A DNA stretch of 64,000 bases from Muribaculaceae bacterium Isolate-104 (HZI) (lineage in GTDB: Bacteria > Bacteroidota > Bacteroidia > Bacteroidales > Muribaculaceae), in the NCBI GenBank assembly GCA_003762715.1, contig RIBJ01000034.1, forward strand, positions 1 to 64,000, given 5' to 3'. This document shows positions 29,013 through 38,651 of this stretch, one piece after another; the first letter of the stretch is position 1; each line of letters opens with the position of its first letter. The notes beneath the pieces were generated by a model, which searched no databases, was not told the DNA's origin, and saw nothing but the letters and a program-made list of their open reading frames with translations. The position numbers and the translations under genes were made by a program.

Positions 29013-30773
29013 TCATAGCTTGCATAGCGATTTGAGCACATCGGAAGCTATCAACTCCGGACGCAGCCTCATGGCTTCAGCAAGCTCGGACGCATTATAA
29101 CGGTCGGCAAATTCTTTCTTCAGACCGTAGCACTTTATTTCCATGGGTTTGTCTCCATAAAATCGCGCTATTTTTTCACCAAAACCGCCGTCAAGCACAC
29201 CATCCTCCAGAGTAACCACCAGCCTGTGATTAGATTCAAGACTCTCAAGCAGCTCCATGTCAAGCCCGCTGAGGAATCTCGGATTTATGACTGTGACACC
29301 GACACCGTCTGCCGACAGCGCATCGGCGGTTTCCTGCGCAAGTCCGAAAAAGGCTCCCGCGCCTATTATAGCCACATCCTTGCCGCTGCGAACCACTTCG
29401 TATTTATTTAGGTCGGAATAGTCCGAGGGAAACTCCATGCCTGAGCAGACAACATTGCCGCCCGGCACCCTAACAGCTACGGGATATTCGTTTTGCTTCA
29501 CCGACCATCTCAGCATGGCGACATACTCTTCCTTGCAAGTTGGCGCAAGGTACACAAAACCGGGGATGTTGCTCACAAGGGCGATATCAAACCAACCTAG
29601 GTGGGTTACGTCATTCATACCGAACATCGTACCGTAAAATATCGGAATGCTTACAGGCGATCTGTTTATAGACACATCCTGCGACAGCTGGTCGTATGCC
29701 CTCTGCAAAAACGAGCTTACAACACAGAAACAGGGTTTCGCACCACCCTTTGCCATGCCTGACGCAAGCGCCACAGCCTCCTGCTCCGCGATTCCGACAT
29801 CTATAAACTGATGTCCGGCAGCCTTTCGTTTTTCGGAGGTAAAACCTATAGCTCCCGGAGTACCTGCGGTTATGGCAGCGACAGTCGGGTCATTTGCCAT
29901 CATATCGAGAAGCAAATCCGCAGTTATGTCGGTGTAGCTTTCATTCTCGTCAATATTGCGCGGATTGCCTGTCGCGATATCAAACGGCGCGGTATAGTGG
30001 AAGCGCTCCCTCTCAGCTTCGGCAGGAGCATAGCCCTTGCCTTTTTGTGTGCAAATGTGCAGAACAACAGGATGGTCAATGTCTTTGACGCTCTCAAACA
30101 CCTCTATAAGGGTAGCGATGTCGTTGCCATAACTGACATAACGGTAGTCAAAGCCCATGGTTTTGAAAAAATTGAGTTCGGCGCTGCCATCGCTTTTTCT
30201 CAACAGTCTCAGATTGGCGTATATACCACCCTCATTTGGCGCGATACTCATATCGTTGTCATTGACTATGACAATCATATTGCTGCGGAGAGTGGCAGCG
30301 AAATCAAGCCCTTCGAATGCCTCTCCGCCGCTGAGCGACCCGTCTCCAACCACTGCTATGATATTCTCTTTGTCACCCCTGAGGTCGCGGGCAACGGCAA
30401 GTCCGCCTGCAAGGCTCACAGCCGTGGAGGTATGACCGATAGTGAAAAAATCATGCGCGCTCTCCGCAGGATTGGTGTATCCGCTGACATCTCCGTAATG
30501 CGATGGCTGTGTGAAAGCATCCATTCTGCCTGTCAGCATTTTGTGAGCATAGCACTGATGCGATACATCAAACACTATTTTGTCTGTCGGACTATCGAAA
30601 ACATAGTGCATTGCTATAGTCATTTCGACCATACCGAGATTGGGACCGACATGACCGCCCCTGATACTGAGCTTGCCCAGCAGAGCCTCGCGCATCATGG
30701 CGGCGAGCTTTTTCAACTCGTCTATTGACAAACCCTTTATATCTGCCGGTGAATGAATATCGTTCAGATTCAT
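29013..30773 (-). CDS. 1-deoxy-D-xylulose-5-phosphate synthase-like enzyme (divergent)
   Basis: 586-residue thiamine-diphosphate enzyme of the DXS/transketolase family, somewhat shorter than canonical DXS (about 620-640). Conserved: H41 in RGGHVGPNLG, the TPP motif GDGSLSGG (143-150) with NDNDMSI, SFLQRAYDQ, and H391 in NDVTHLG. Divergent: canonical DXS has AEQH and RAGxxGxDGxTHxG, whereas here residues 329-332 are AEQE and the loop reads YGTMFGMNDVTHLG. It may make DXP for isoprenoids and thiamine/pyridoxal, or act on a related acceptor as a paralog. It is monocistronic; the start ATG at 30773 is followed at once by a normal N-terminal helix. Confidence 0.8.
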   Translation of the reverse strand: MNLNDIHSPADIKGLSIDELKKLAAMMREALLGKLSIRGGHVGPNLGMVEMTIAMHYVFDSPTDKIVFDVSHQCYAHKMLTGRMDAFTQPSHYGDVSGYTNPAESAHDFFTIGHTSTAVSLAGGLAVARDLRGDKENIIAVVGDGSLSGGEAFEGLDFAATLRSNMIVIVNDNDMSIAPNEGGIYANLRLLRKSDGSAELNFFKTMGFDYRYVSYGNDIATLIEVFESVKDIDHPVVLHICTQKGKGYAPAEAERERFHYTAPFDIATGNPRNIDENESYTDITADLLLDMMANDPTVAAITAGTPGAIGFTSEKRKAAGHQFIDVGIAEQEAVALASGMAKGGAKPCFCVVSSFLQRAYDQLSQDVSINRSPVSIPIFYGTMFGMNDVTHLGWFDIALVSNIPGFVYLAPTCKEEYVAMLRWSVKQNEYPVAVRVPGGNVVCSGMEFPSDYSDLNKYEVVRSGKDVAIIGAGAFFGLAQETADALSADGVGVTVINPRFLSGLDMELLESLESNHRLVVTLEDGVLDGGFGEKIARFYGDKPMEIKCYGLKKEFADRYNASELAEAMRLRPELIASDVLKSLCKL

Positions 30774-31013
30774 AATTCAAAAATTGGAATAAATATTTTC
30801 ATTTGAGAGGTGTCCGCCGGCATAACAACGGCATTGCCCACAACATACTGACGTTAAACAAAAACCGGCACAACGGGGTTCACCCGGCGCAAAATTAATT
30901 AAAAATCATGAACGATAAGACAAAACAACTATACACCCGCATATACGGCGAACATTTCAATGCTCCCCGGCGTTTTACAGTCAAACAGACATACGAATTA
31001 AATAACTGGTATT

Positions 31014-31175
31014 ATGGACAAATATGTATGCGAAGTATGCGGCTGGGTGTATGACCCTGCAGTAGGAGACCCTGAAAACGGGATAGCTCCCGGAACATCT
31101 TTCGAAGATTTGCCAGCCGACTGGGTATGCCCATTATGCGGTGTTGGCAAAGACGAGTTCGTCCCTGAAAAGTGA
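31014..31175 (+). CDS. Rubredoxin
   Basis: 53-residue protein too short for many gene callers. It has both iron-binding knuckles: C6-x-x-C9-G ([12 protein letters not shown]) and C39-x-x-C42-G ([13 protein letters not shown]), plus the conserved [11 protein letters not shown] and DLPADW segments. A single Fe(Cys)4 site transfers one electron in the cytoplasm, often to peroxide- or superoxide-reducing enzymes in anaerobes. It is monocistronic and followed by a strong terminator. A 47-residue frame starting at 30908 overlaps its start and was not accepted. Confidence 0.95.
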   Translation: MDKYVCEVCGWVYDPAVGDPENGIAPGTSFEDLPADWVCPLCGVGKDEFVPEK

Positions 31176-31200
31176 CAATGACTTACACCGTATTTGCACA

Positions 31201-31239
31201 AAGTCTCTGCGCCGGAGCGGCGCAGAGACTTTGTTTTTT
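31201..31239 (+). terminator. Rho-independent terminator after rubredoxin
   Basis: Thirteen-base stem AAGTCTCTGCGCC / GGCGCAGAGACTT, followed by TTGTTTTTT. Confidence 0.92.
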
Positions 31240-31264
31240 AAGTGCAGTACAACAAACTCTACCG

Positions 31265-31296
31265 CAAAAAAGTACCGCCGGGAATTTCCCGGCGGT
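31265..31296 (-). terminator. Rho-independent terminator after rpsP
   Basis: Stem ACCGCCGGGAA / TTCCCGGCGGT (31274-31296); on the minus strand it is followed by ACTTTTTT. Confidence 0.88.
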
Positions 31297-31322
31297 GCTA
31301 TGTTTCTGTCGCATCGAAATGA

Positions 31323-31880
31323 TTACTCTGCGCCTGCAGGAGCTTCTTCGGCTGCGGGAGCCTCGGCTGCTTCTGCCTCAGCCCTTGCAGCTGCTTCCGC
31401 TTCGGCTTTAGCAGCGGCTATTTCAGCTTTCTTTTTAGCTACGATTTCAGCTTTAGCTTTGTTTTTTGCCTCTTCGTCAGCCAAACGCTGTTTTGCTTCG
31501 AGTTCTTTACGGTCTGCCATAGATGAGCGCAATGCGTCTACAGCTGCCTGTTTTTTGTTTTTCCAAGCCTCGAAACGACGCTGAGCCTCAGCTTCGTCAA
31601 ATGCGCCTTTCTTTACGCCACCCTGAAGGTGCTTCATCAGGAGGACGCCCTCTTTGGAGAGGATGCTGCGCACTGTATCTGTGGGCTGAGCGCCTACATT
31701 AATCCAATACAAAGCCCGTTCGAAGTTCAATGTTATTGTAGCAGGATTAGTGTTCGGATTATAAGAACCTATCCTTTCAATAAATTTACCATCTCGTGGT
31801 GCCCTGCTATCGGCGATAACAATAGGATAGAACGCGTAGTTTTTACGACCATGACGCTGCAGTCTGATTTTTGTTGCCAT
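31323..31880 (-). CDS. rpsP: 30S ribosomal protein S16 with long C-terminal extension
   Basis: 185-residue protein. The first about 85 residues are S16 ([59 protein letters not shown]). The remaining about 100 residues form a charged, Ala/Glu/Lys-rich helix ([19 protein letters not shown]) ending in an Ala/Glu/Pro-rich low-complexity tail. Such an extension is seen in S16 of many Bacteroidetes; E. coli S16 has about 82 residues. S16 binds 16S rRNA in the body of the small subunit. It is transcribed alone here, not with rimM/trmD as in E. coli, with a TACCTTTG promoter upstream and a strong terminator downstream. Confidence 0.97.
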   Translation of the reverse strand: MATKIRLQRHGRKNYAFYPIVIADSRAPRDGKFIERIGSYNPNTNPATITLNFERALYWINVGAQPTDTVRSILSKEGVLLMKHLQGGVKKGAFDEAEAQRRFEAWKNKKQAAVDALRSSMADRKELEAKQRLADEEAKNKAKAEIVAKKKAEIAAAKAEAEAAARAEAEAAEAPAAEEAPAGAE

Positions 31881-31927
31881 TATAAAAAATGTCGGTTAAA
31901 ATTTGGTTTTGTATGGTTTTGCGGCTG

Positions 31928-31935
31928 CAAAGGTA
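31928..31935 (-). promoter_or_regulatory. -7 promoter element for rpsP
   Basis: TACCTTTG on the minus strand, 47 bases before the start codon. Confidence 0.6.
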
Positions 31936-32010
31936 GTATTTATTTTTCTAATTTGCCACAACTCAGCTGATTTTTATCTTTTTTTCTCAGCAATCGGCAA
32001 TAGAACTTGT

Positions 32011-32604
32011 TTAGAAAAGATATGCCGCGGTCACTGTCCAGTAACGGTTCTTACCTTCAATGGATTTGTCTGAGGTTCCCACAGCCTTGTTAAGACCGAT
32101 ACCATATGAGGCGCCTATCTGCAAGTGCTTTACCAGCTCGGCTCCGAAACCGAAGTTCCACGCCACATCACACTTTCTGTTGCGGAAATCTTTGAAATCG
32201 CGTTTGCTGGTAAGGAAAGCGAATGCGGGACCGGTTGCAAGATACGGGGCTATTATGCTGCTTATCACCGGTATGTTGAGCTTATATTTGAGGTTGATGG
32301 GTATGTCGATATAGTCACGGTTGTCTCTAACATCGGTTCCATCTCCTTTTATTATAGTGCTGTTACGGCGCACATACATAACGGAAGCGTCCATTCCTAT
32401 ACCTATAACAGGTACTGTAAATTCTGTCATGACACCAGCGTTGAAACCTACCCGATTGTCGCTGTCAAAGGTCTTGTCGTTGAAATGAAGAGAGTTGACA
32501 TTGATGCCAACTTTGGGACCGATACGGAACTGAGCGTTGGCAGGAACAGCTGTCAACCCGCAAACCACTACAATAGCGGCGATAATTGTCTTAATTGTTT
32601 TCAT
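32011..32604 (-). CDS. Small outer-membrane beta-barrel protein (porin family/PorT-like)
   Basis: 197-residue protein; the ATG at 32604 begins the signal peptide (KTIKTIIAAIVVVCGLTAVPANA) and lies just after a TAACTTTG promoter, which rules out the longer open frame. The mature part consists of alternating strands (FRIGPKVGINVNSL, VGFNAGVMTEFTVP, WNFGFGAELVKHLQIGASYG) and ends in TVTAAYLF with a C-terminal aromatic, as expected for an eight-stranded barrel of the outer_membrane_beta-brl type. The function of these small barrels is mostly unknown. The gene follows ligA on the same strand after 78 bases but has its own promoter. Confidence 0.85.
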   Translation of the reverse strand: MKTIKTIIAAIVVVCGLTAVPANAQFRIGPKVGINVNSLHFNDKTFDSDNRVGFNAGVMTEFTVPVIGIGMDASVMYVRRNSTIIKGDGTDVRDNRDYIDIPINLKYKLNIPVISSIIAPYLATGPAFAFLTSKRDFKDFRNRKCDVAWNFGFGAELVKHLQIGASYGIGLNKAVGTSDKSIEGKNRYWTVTAAYLF

Positions 32605-32624
32605 ATTCCAAAAAATTTTCGGAG

Positions 32625-32632
32625 CAAAGTTA
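32625..32632 (-). promoter_or_regulatory. -7 promoter element for the small barrel gene
   Basis: TAACTTTG on the minus strand, 20 bases before the start codon. Confidence 0.55.
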
Positions 32633-32682
32633 CACTTTTCCGCTATCTTCACAAAGTTTTTATCAAGGCACATCAGCGGGGC

Positions 32683-34695
32683 TCACGACAACATGCCAAG
32701 AAATGCATCCTCGTCAATGACCGGGATACCGAGCTTTGTCGCTTTTTCCAGTTTTGCCGGTCCCATATTTGAACCGGCGAGCACATAGTCTGTCTTTTTT
32801 GATATCGACCCTGCGTTTTTACCGCCGTTAGCCTCTATCATTGCCTTGTATTCATCACGACTGTGATGCGTAAACACACCGCTTATCACAAAGGTTTGCC
32901 CAGAAAGACGGTCGCCTGCCGGCACGTCATCCGTCTGCTCGACCTCCATGCGCACCCCTGCCTCGCGGAGGCGCGATATTATATCACGGTTTACAGGAGC
33001 TGCAAGATATTCTACAATACTGGCGGCTATTCTCGGACCTATGTCGTCTATAGCGGTCAGCTCTTCTTCCGACATTTCCATGAGACGATCCATACTTTTG
33101 CATGACCTCGCTATTTTTTTTGCGACTGTTTCGCCGACATAAGGAATTGACAACGCATATACGACCCGCTCAAACGGGACATTTTTGGATTGAGCCACGC
33201 TCTGGATTATCCTGTCGGCACTTTTTTCGCCAAAACGGTCAAGCGCCATAATGCTGTCTTTGGTAAGAGTGTACAAATCGGCGATATTGCTTACAAGACC
33301 GCTTGCAAACAGGGTTTCGGCTGTTTCCTCGCCGATACCGTCGATGTTCATCATGCGTCTTCCGACAAAATGCTCCACCCTACCTGTTATCTGAGGCGTA
33401 CAGCCGTATTTATTGGGACACATCCAGGATGCCTCCCCTTCCACTCTCACAAGAGGAGTGCCGCACGCCGGGCACTCTCTTACAAACTGCACCGGAGTAC
33501 TTCCGGGCACTCGTGCAGACAAATCCACACCGGTAATCTTGGGTATTATCTCACCCCCCTTCTCCACATAAAGAGAATCTCCTTCGTGAATATCCAAATT
33601 TTTGATTATATCCTCGTTGTGGAGAGACGCGCGCTTTACTATTGTTCCGGAAAGCAACACCGGTTCAAGGTTTGCCACCGGGGTGACTATACCCATGCGC
33701 CCTACCTCAAACGACACGAACTTCAGCGGGGTAAGCGCTCTCTCTGCCTGAAACTTATAGGCAATCGCCCAGCGCGGCGACTTAGCGGTGAAGCCCAGAT
33801 TGAGCTGCTGCACAAGAGAGTTTACCTTGAACACAAGTCCGTCCGTGGCAACCGGAAGCTCTTTCCGTGCGGTATCCCAATGGTTGATATAGGCATCTAC
33901 CTCCTCTATATTATTAAGGAGCGCCATGGCATCGCTGACCTTGAATCCCCAGGACGCGGCAGCGCGCATATTATCGAAATGATTATCAGCAGGCAGCTCC
34001 TCACCGAGCAGATAGTAAAAATATGCGTCAAGTCCTCGCCGCGCCACCTCTGCGGGATTAAGCAGCTTAAGGGTGCCGGACGCGGCATTGCGCGGATTGG
34101 CAAACAGAGCCTCTTCATTAAATCGCCGCTCGGCATTCAGTCGGTCAAACTCTTTCCAGGGCAGCACAATCTCTCCACGGATTTCAAACCGGCGCGGCCA
34201 CCCTGTTCCTTTAAGCACAAGGGGTATCGACTTTATTGTCTTTACATTTTCTGTAACCACATCGCCTTTTTCGCCGTCGCCGCGTGTCACTGCACGCACA
34301 AGCCTGCCCTCCTCATAGATGAGCGAAATAGAGGTGCCGTCAAATTTCATTTCTCCGACAATGGCAAAATCCTGCCCCATAAGGGAATCGCGCGTACGGC
34401 GCACAAAATCATCCACCTCGCCCACACTGTATGTGTTTCCGAGCGAAAGCATCGGATATATGTGGCGTGCCTGCTCAAAACCCTTTGAGATGTCACTGCC
34501 CACACGGCGTGTTGGCGAATAGGGGTCGTCAAATTCGGGGTTCTCCGACTCAAGACACTCCAACTCCTTCATCATCAGGTCAAACTCACGGTCGCTGATT
34601 TCGGGGGCGTTATTCACATAATAGTTATGATTGTGGCGCTCAAGCTCCTGCCTAAGAAAAACAATCCGGCTCTCTATTTCTTTTTTGTCTGCCAT
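32683..34695 (-). CDS. ligA: NAD-dependent DNA ligase
   Basis: 670-residue enzyme that seals nicks in DNA using NAD+. Order of domains: Ia (about 1-65, [15 protein letters not shown]), adenylation domain with the AMP-accepting K117 in [10 protein letters not shown] and [16 protein letters not shown] fold (about 320-400), Cys4 zinc finger (CPACGT, then C-x5-C), helix-hairpin-helix region ([26 protein letters not shown]) and BRCT domain at the C terminus ([20 protein letters not shown]). The start at 34695 ([10 protein letters not shown]) matches usual ligA N termini; the open frame extends 52 codons upstream, overlapping the M28 gene, and is rejected. Confidence 0.97.
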   Translation of the reverse strand: MADKKEIESRIVFLRQELERHNHNYYVNNAPEISDREFDLMMKELECLESENPEFDDPYSPTRRVGSDISKGFEQARHIYPMLSLGNTYSVGEVDDFVRRTRDSLMGQDFAIVGEMKFDGTSISLIYEEGRLVRAVTRGDGEKGDVVTENVKTIKSIPLVLKGTGWPRRFEIRGEIVLPWKEFDRLNAERRFNEEALFANPRNAASGTLKLLNPAEVARRGLDAYFYYLLGEELPADNHFDNMRAAASWGFKVSDAMALLNNIEEVDAYINHWDTARKELPVATDGLVFKVNSLVQQLNLGFTAKSPRWAIAYKFQAERALTPLKFVSFEVGRMGIVTPVANLEPVLLSGTIVKRASLHNEDIIKNLDIHEGDSLYVEKGGEIIPKITGVDLSARVPGSTPVQFVRECPACGTPLVRVEGEASWMCPNKYGCTPQITGRVEHFVGRRMMNIDGIGEETAETLFASGLVSNIADLYTLTKDSIMALDRFGEKSADRIIQSVAQSKNVPFERVVYALSIPYVGETVAKKIARSCKSMDRLMEMSEEELTAIDDIGPRIAASIVEYLAAPVNRDIISRLREAGVRMEVEQTDDVPAGDRLSGQTFVISGVFTHHSRDEYKAMIEANGGKNAGSISKKTDYVLAGSNMGPAKLEKATKLGIPVIDEDAFLGMLS

Positions 34696-34800
34696 AAACA
34701 ATGATTGTGTTTGGGTATGCAAATATAATCTATTAACAAAGTTTAAACAACTTCTGACGATTAATTGAAAGAAAAACGTAATATTGTCGTAACAAATCCG

Positions 34801-34808
34801 TAACTTTG
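34801..34808 (+). promoter_or_regulatory. -7 promoter element for the M28 peptidase gene
   Basis: TAACTTTG, 25 bases before the ATG at 34834; no good upstream box at standard spacing. Confidence 0.5.
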
Positions 34809-34833
34809 CCGTCAATAAATTAACCTTTCGTCC

Positions 34834-35832
34834 ATGCATCCACTGATACAATCGGCAATAGCTCTTGCTGTCACTTTCGCCTCTTGCAACATTGACAACT
34901 CAAAGAGAAACGACAGCGGCGCCCAAGCCTCCGCACCGGGCAACGAAATAAAATTCAACGCCGACAGCGCATACTCCTACATAAAGGCTCAGGTCAGCTT
35001 CGGGCCGCGCGTACCCGGCACGAATTCCCATCGCAGATGCGCCGAATACATTGTAGGCGAGCTTGTCCGCCACGGAGTAGACACAATAAAGACACAGAAC
35101 GCCATTGTAACGGCATTCAATTCCGACCAGCTGCCGATAACAAACATCATGGGAAGCATAAACCCCGATGCGAAGGACAGGGTACTTATCGCCGCCCATT
35201 ATGACACCCGTCCGTGGGCAGACAACGAGGTTGACGAAAAAGACCGAAACACACCGATTGACGGTGCAAACGACGGAGCAAGCGGAGTAGGAGTGATGCT
35301 TGAACTCGCCCGACTTCTCACCGACAACAGACCGCAGATAGGGGTTGACCTGCTTTTTGTAGACGCGGAAGACTACGGTGACTACAGCGGCTGGGGCAAC
35401 AATGAAGAAACATGGTGTCTCGGCACACAATACTGGGCGGAACACAACGGCTATACTCCGGCAAACAAGCCACGCTACGGCATTGTCCTTGACATGGTAG
35501 GGGGCACAAACGCCCGCTTCCACAGAGAATTCTATTCAAACAAGGCTGCAAAAAATGTGGTTGACAAAGTGTGGAGCACAGCTGCCAACTCCGGATACGG
35601 CAACTTTTTTCCCAATGAAGTAGGCGGTGCCCTGATAGATGACCACCTGTTTATCGACCGCGCCGGAATACCCTGTATCGACATTGTAGAGTGCAACAAC
35701 ACCATAACCCGCTCCTTTCCTCCGACTTGGCACACCCTGCGCGACAATATGGCGTCCATAGACACAGCCCCACTGAAAGCCGTAGGGCAGACAGTGCTGA
35801 ATGTTGTACTGTCTGAAAAGAAATCCGAATAG
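34834..35832 (+). CDS. M28 family peptidase / glutaminyl cyclase-like lipoprotein
   Basis: 332-residue protein with a lipoprotein signal (LAVTFASC, Cys18). The M28/Zn-exopeptidase fold shows metal ligands in [34 protein letters not shown] and the C-terminal PTWHTLRDN. The segment with a DYGD pair and a single-zinc-type arrangement resembles bacterial and animal glutaminyl-peptide cyclotransferases, which form N-terminal pyroglutamate on exported proteins; an aminopeptidase activity is the alternative. N-terminal pyroglutamate formation on periplasmic lipoproteins and secreted proteins is known in Bacteroidetes, so that role is favoured but not proven. It is divergent from ligA, with its own promoter. 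Confidence 0.88.
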   Translation: MHPLIQSAIALAVTFASCNIDNSKRNDSGAQASAPGNEIKFNADSAYSYIKAQVSFGPRVPGTNSHRRCAEYIVGELVRHGVDTIKTQNAIVTAFNSDQLPITNIMGSINPDAKDRVLIAAHYDTRPWADNEVDEKDRNTPIDGANDGASGVGVMLELARLLTDNRPQIGVDLLFVDAEDYGDYSGWGNNEETWCLGTQYWAEHNGYTPANKPRYGIVLDMVGGTNARFHREFYSNKAAKNVVDKVWSTAANSGYGNFFPNEVGGALIDDHLFIDRAGIPCIDIVECNNTITRSFPPTWHTLRDNMASIDTAPLKAVGQTVLNVVLSEKKSE

Positions 35833-35862
35833 AAATACAGCCGGATATTCCGTTTTTTTGCT

Positions 35863-35870
35863 TATCTTTG
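35863..35870 (+). promoter_or_regulatory. -7 promoter element for sufE, seven bases before the start codon
   Basis: TATCTTTG followed by only seven bases to the ATG at 35878, so the mRNA is expected to be leaderless or nearly so. Confidence 0.6.
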
Positions 35871-35877
35871 CAGCATT

Positions 35878-36309
35878 ATGACCATAGACCAGCTGCAAGA
35901 CAAGATTATAGAGGATTTCGAAGGCGTGGACGACTGGATGGACAGATACTCCATGATTATCGACCTTGGAAACAGCCTTCCCCCTATTGATGAGAAATTC
36001 AAGACTCCGGCTCACCTCATAGAAGGGTGCCAGAGCAGAGTGTGGCTCAACGCCGAAATGCGTGACGGACAGGTGTTTTACACCGCCGATTCCGATGCCA
36101 TAATAGTAAAAGGCATCATAGCATTGCTCATAGAAGTGCTCAACGGGCATACCCCGTCTGAAATCCTTGACTCGCAACTCTATTTCATAGACAGAATCGG
36201 ACTCGCCGAAAACCTTTCGCCGACCCGGTCCAACGGACTGCTTGCAATGGTAAAGCAGATGAAGATGTACGCCCTTGCCTTCAAGGCTCGCGAGGACGCG
36301 AAAGAGTAA
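35878..36309 (+). CDS. sufE: SufE family sulfur-acceptor protein
   Basis: 143-residue cytoplasmic protein. The catalytic cysteine C51 in LIEGCQSRVWL and the surrounding conserved region (MDRYSMIIDLGNSLPPI at the start, RSNGLLAMVKQM at the end) are typical of SufE, which takes sulfur from the cysteine desulfurase SufS for iron-sulfur cluster assembly. The sufBCD and sufS genes are not in this window. The start codon follows immediately after the promoter. Confidence 0.92.
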   Translation: MTIDQLQDKIIEDFEGVDDWMDRYSMIIDLGNSLPPIDEKFKTPAHLIEGCQSRVWLNAEMRDGQVFYTADSDAIIVKGIIALLIEVLNGHTPSEILDSQLYFIDRIGLAENLSPTRSNGLLAMVKQMKMYALAFKAREDAKE

Positions 36310-36341
36310 AAACAATTTCAACCTAAACCAATACCGTTATC

Positions 36342-38159
36342 ATGTTTAAAAATCAACCCGCGGGGCTGTATGTGCTTGCGCTCGCCAATACCGGCGAACG
36401 CTTCGGCTACTACACGATGCTCGCAATCTTCCTCTTCTACCTGCAGGCGAAGTTCGGCTTCGACGCGACCTGGACCGGACAGATCTTCTCGATTTTTCTG
36501 GCTCTCGTGTATTTCATGCCCCTTATCGGCGGATGGCTTGCCGACAAATGGAGCTTTTCAAAATGCGTTGTAAGCGGCATTGCCGTAATGTTCATAGGCT
36601 ACGCCCTTATGTCAGCGCCGACACCGGTACGCTCCAACATGTCGATGATGATACTCTTTGCCGCGCTGCTGCTTATTTCTGTAGGCACCGGACTGTTCAA
36701 GGGCAATCTTCAGGTCATGGTGGGCGACCTGTACAACGAGCAACGCTACGCCGCCAAACGCGACACCGCATTCTCTCTGTTCTACATGGCTATCAACCTC
36801 GGCTCCATGTATGCACCCGGTGCGGCAATCGCACTCAAAAACATGGCGCTGAAAAGCGGCGGCTTCCTGACATCAGACCCCATGGCTGCCACTGTCAGCA
36901 ACTGGTGTCTTGACACAGACAATTTCACCAACATGCCGGCTGCCGGTTCAGACCAGCTCAAAGCCATGACCGACTTTGCCATTGAAAAAGGCATGGCACA
37001 GGGCGGCGACGTGGCAGCATTCCTGTCCGGCTACCTCGGCGACTTCGCTTCGGCATGCGGACAGGCAGGTGCTTCACTGACCCAGTTTGCCACCGACTAC
37101 ATCACAGCATTCTCCACCGGTTGCAGCTATGCTTTCGCGCTTGCATGCGGATCGCTGATAGTGAGCTTCCTGATATACTTCCTCGGACGCCGCACCTACG
37201 CGCACATCATCAGAGACAAAAAACAGACCGCCAAAGACCCCAAGGCGGCTCAAACTTCGACCGACAAACAGCCCGAGCTGACACCCGAGCAGACAAAGGC
37301 CCGCGTGGTGGCTCTTCTGCTGGTGTTTGCCGTGGTTATATTCTTCTGGATGGTATTCCACCAGAACGGACAGACCCTTACCGAATTTGCCAAAAGCTGC
37401 ACCGCAAACGTATCTTCAAGCTGGACCCGAATCGGATTCAACCTCGGCGCGCTTACAGCCATCTGGATTGGTGTCTACGCACTTTTCAACCTGTTCCAGA
37501 GCGCAACAGCGAAAGCCCGCGCTATCAGCGGCGCAGTGCTTGCTGTCTGCGTCGGAGTCGTGGCATACCTCGCCTTAGATGTAATTCCGTCTGAAATCAC
37601 AGACATAGACCCCGCTGCATACCAGCAGTTCAACCCGTTCTACGTGGTTGCGCTGACCCCCTTCTCTCTCGCATTCTTCGGATGGCTTGCCAAGAAAGGC
37701 AAAGAGCCGAGCGCCCCGCGTAAAATCGGCTACGGCATGGTAATGGCAGGCATAGCTTACTGCGTTATGGTCATGGGTTCGCTGACCCTGGTCGGCACCA
37801 ACGGCGCCATGTCGCCCAACTGGCTTATATCCACTTACCTGCTTCTGACATTCGCCGAGCTGCTCCTGTCGCCTATGGGCATATCGTTCGTGAGCAAGGT
37901 TGCGCCTCCGAAACTCAAAGGAGCCATGATGGGCGGATGGTTTGCCGCCACAGCTGTAGGCAATTACCTCGTATCCATACCCATGATTCTCTGGGGCAAA
38001 ATTCCGGTCTGGACTATTTGGGCAATACTCATAGCCCTGTGTCTGCTTTCGGCTCTGTTCATATTCTCAATCATGAAGAAACTTGAGGCAGCGACTTCCG
38101 ACGACACCCCCGCTCCTGCAAAAGCGGCGCTGGGAACCGTTGAGGATGACGCTATCTGA
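36342..38159 (+). CDS. POT/PTR family peptide transporter
   Basis: 605-residue inner-membrane protein of the proton-coupled oligopeptide transporter family. The family signature ExxERFxYY appears at the N terminus (NTGERFGYYTMLAIF) and a second conserved stretch is GNLQVMVGDLY. About fourteen transmembrane segments are visible; a long polar insertion (about residues 180-260) and a lysine-rich cytoplasmic loop (about 290-320) resemble Bacteroidetes DtpT-type members. It imports di- and tripeptides with protons. It lies 32 bases after sufE, so co-transcription is possible, and is followed by a terminator. Confidence 0.93.
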   Translation: MFKNQPAGLYVLALANTGERFGYYTMLAIFLFYLQAKFGFDATWTGQIFSIFLALVYFMPLIGGWLADKWSFSKCVVSGIAVMFIGYALMSAPTPVRSNMSMMILFAALLLISVGTGLFKGNLQVMVGDLYNEQRYAAKRDTAFSLFYMAINLGSMYAPGAAIALKNMALKSGGFLTSDPMAATVSNWCLDTDNFTNMPAAGSDQLKAMTDFAIEKGMAQGGDVAAFLSGYLGDFASACGQAGASLTQFATDYITAFSTGCSYAFALACGSLIVSFLIYFLGRRTYAHIIRDKKQTAKDPKAAQTSTDKQPELTPEQTKARVVALLLVFAVVIFFWMVFHQNGQTLTEFAKSCTANVSSSWTRIGFNLGALTAIWIGVYALFNLFQSATAKARAISGAVLAVCVGVVAYLALDVIPSEITDIDPAAYQQFNPFYVVALTPFSLAFFGWLAKKGKEPSAPRKIGYGMVMAGIAYCVMVMGSLTLVGTNGAMSPNWLISTYLLLTFAELLLSPMGISFVSKVAPPKLKGAMMGGWFAATAVGNYLVSIPMILWGKIPVWTIWAILIALCLLSALFIFSIMKKLEAATSDDTPAPAKAALGTVEDDAI

Positions 38160-38183
38160 CACTCTGACTCTATATCATAAACT

Positions 38184-38223
38184 CGGCTGTCGGCGACACA
38201 ACCTGCCGGCAGCCGTTTTTCTT
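38184..38223 (+). terminator. Rho-independent terminator after the peptide transporter gene
   Basis: Eleven-base stem CGGCTGTCGGC / GCCGGCAGCCG with one G-T pair, followed by TTTTTCTTTTT. Confidence 0.85.
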
Positions 38224-38284
38224 TTTCAAACATAATCTTTGCGCTCTGCGTTTAAAAATATAATGAACTGCAATTATACCGATT

Positions 38285-38440
38285 ATGATAACACATGACG
38301 AAAACGCATTTTACGCTTGGCTTATAATAATAGGTGCGGTGTGCGTAACGGTGCTGATTGGTGCGGCAATCGACCGTTTCTATCTCAAACGCCGCACCTG
38401 CCGGCTCAGATGCCAGCCAACCGCACACTCCCGGCAATAA
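38285..38440 (+). CDS. Possible small single-pass membrane protein (51 residues)
   Basis: A frame of 51 residues with one membrane segment at about 8-30 (AWLIIIGAVCVTVLIGAAI) followed by a basic cytoplasm-type tail (DRFYLKRRTCRLR). Hydrophobic-then-positive topology is unlikely to arise by chance in this composition. A TAATCTTTG sequence at 38235 resembles a promoter but does not match the eight-base consensus. No similar family is recognised, so the gene is only possible. The remaining sequence of 38441-38529 shows nothing. Confidence 0.38.
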   Translation: MITHDENAFYAWLIIIGAVCVTVLIGAAIDRFYLKRRTCRLRCQPTAHSRQ

Positions 38441-38529
38441 TACGTTCCGAATCAGAATAATAGCGCCCTACGCAAATGTACTCTCAAATATTTTTTTCAA
38501 CAATTGTGCGAAATTTCAAAAATAATACC

Positions 38530-38537
38530 TACCTTTG
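38530..38537 (+). promoter_or_regulatory. -7 promoter element for tRNA-Pro
   Basis: TACCTTTG, 27 bases before the tRNA; a TTG box lies 23 bases upstream, slightly wide. Confidence 0.5.
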
Positions 38538-38564
38538 TCCCCGCTGACTGAAAAACGGTTAGTC

Positions 38565-38637
38565 CGGGGTGTAGCACAGTTGGCAGCGCGCCACGTTCGG
38601 GACGTGGAGGTCGGAAGTTCGAGTCTTCTCACCCCGA
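38565..38637 (+). tRNA. tRNA-Pro (anticodon CGG)
   Basis: 73 nucleotides folding into a cloverleaf: acceptor CGGGGTG / CACCCCG with discriminator A, anticodon stem CCACG / CGTGG with loop TTCGGGA (anticodon CGG at 38598-38600), and T arm GGAAG-TTCGAGT-CTTCT. No CCA is encoded. It reads CCG codons. Confidence 0.95.
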
Positions 38638-38651
38638 CTCATTTTCTCACA

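Noticed and set aside
29811-30728. 305-residue plus-strand frame opposite the dxs-like gene
   Set aside because: Antisense shadow of a well-supported enzyme; no domain or promoter.
30908-31051. 47-residue frame (MNDKTKQLYTRIYGEHFN...) before rubredoxin
   Set aside because: It overlaps the rubredoxin start in another frame, has no recognisable features and no promoter of its own.
33190-34488. 432-residue plus-strand frame opposite ligA
   Set aside because: Antisense shadow with cysteine/histidine-rich random composition; ligA has all its motifs.
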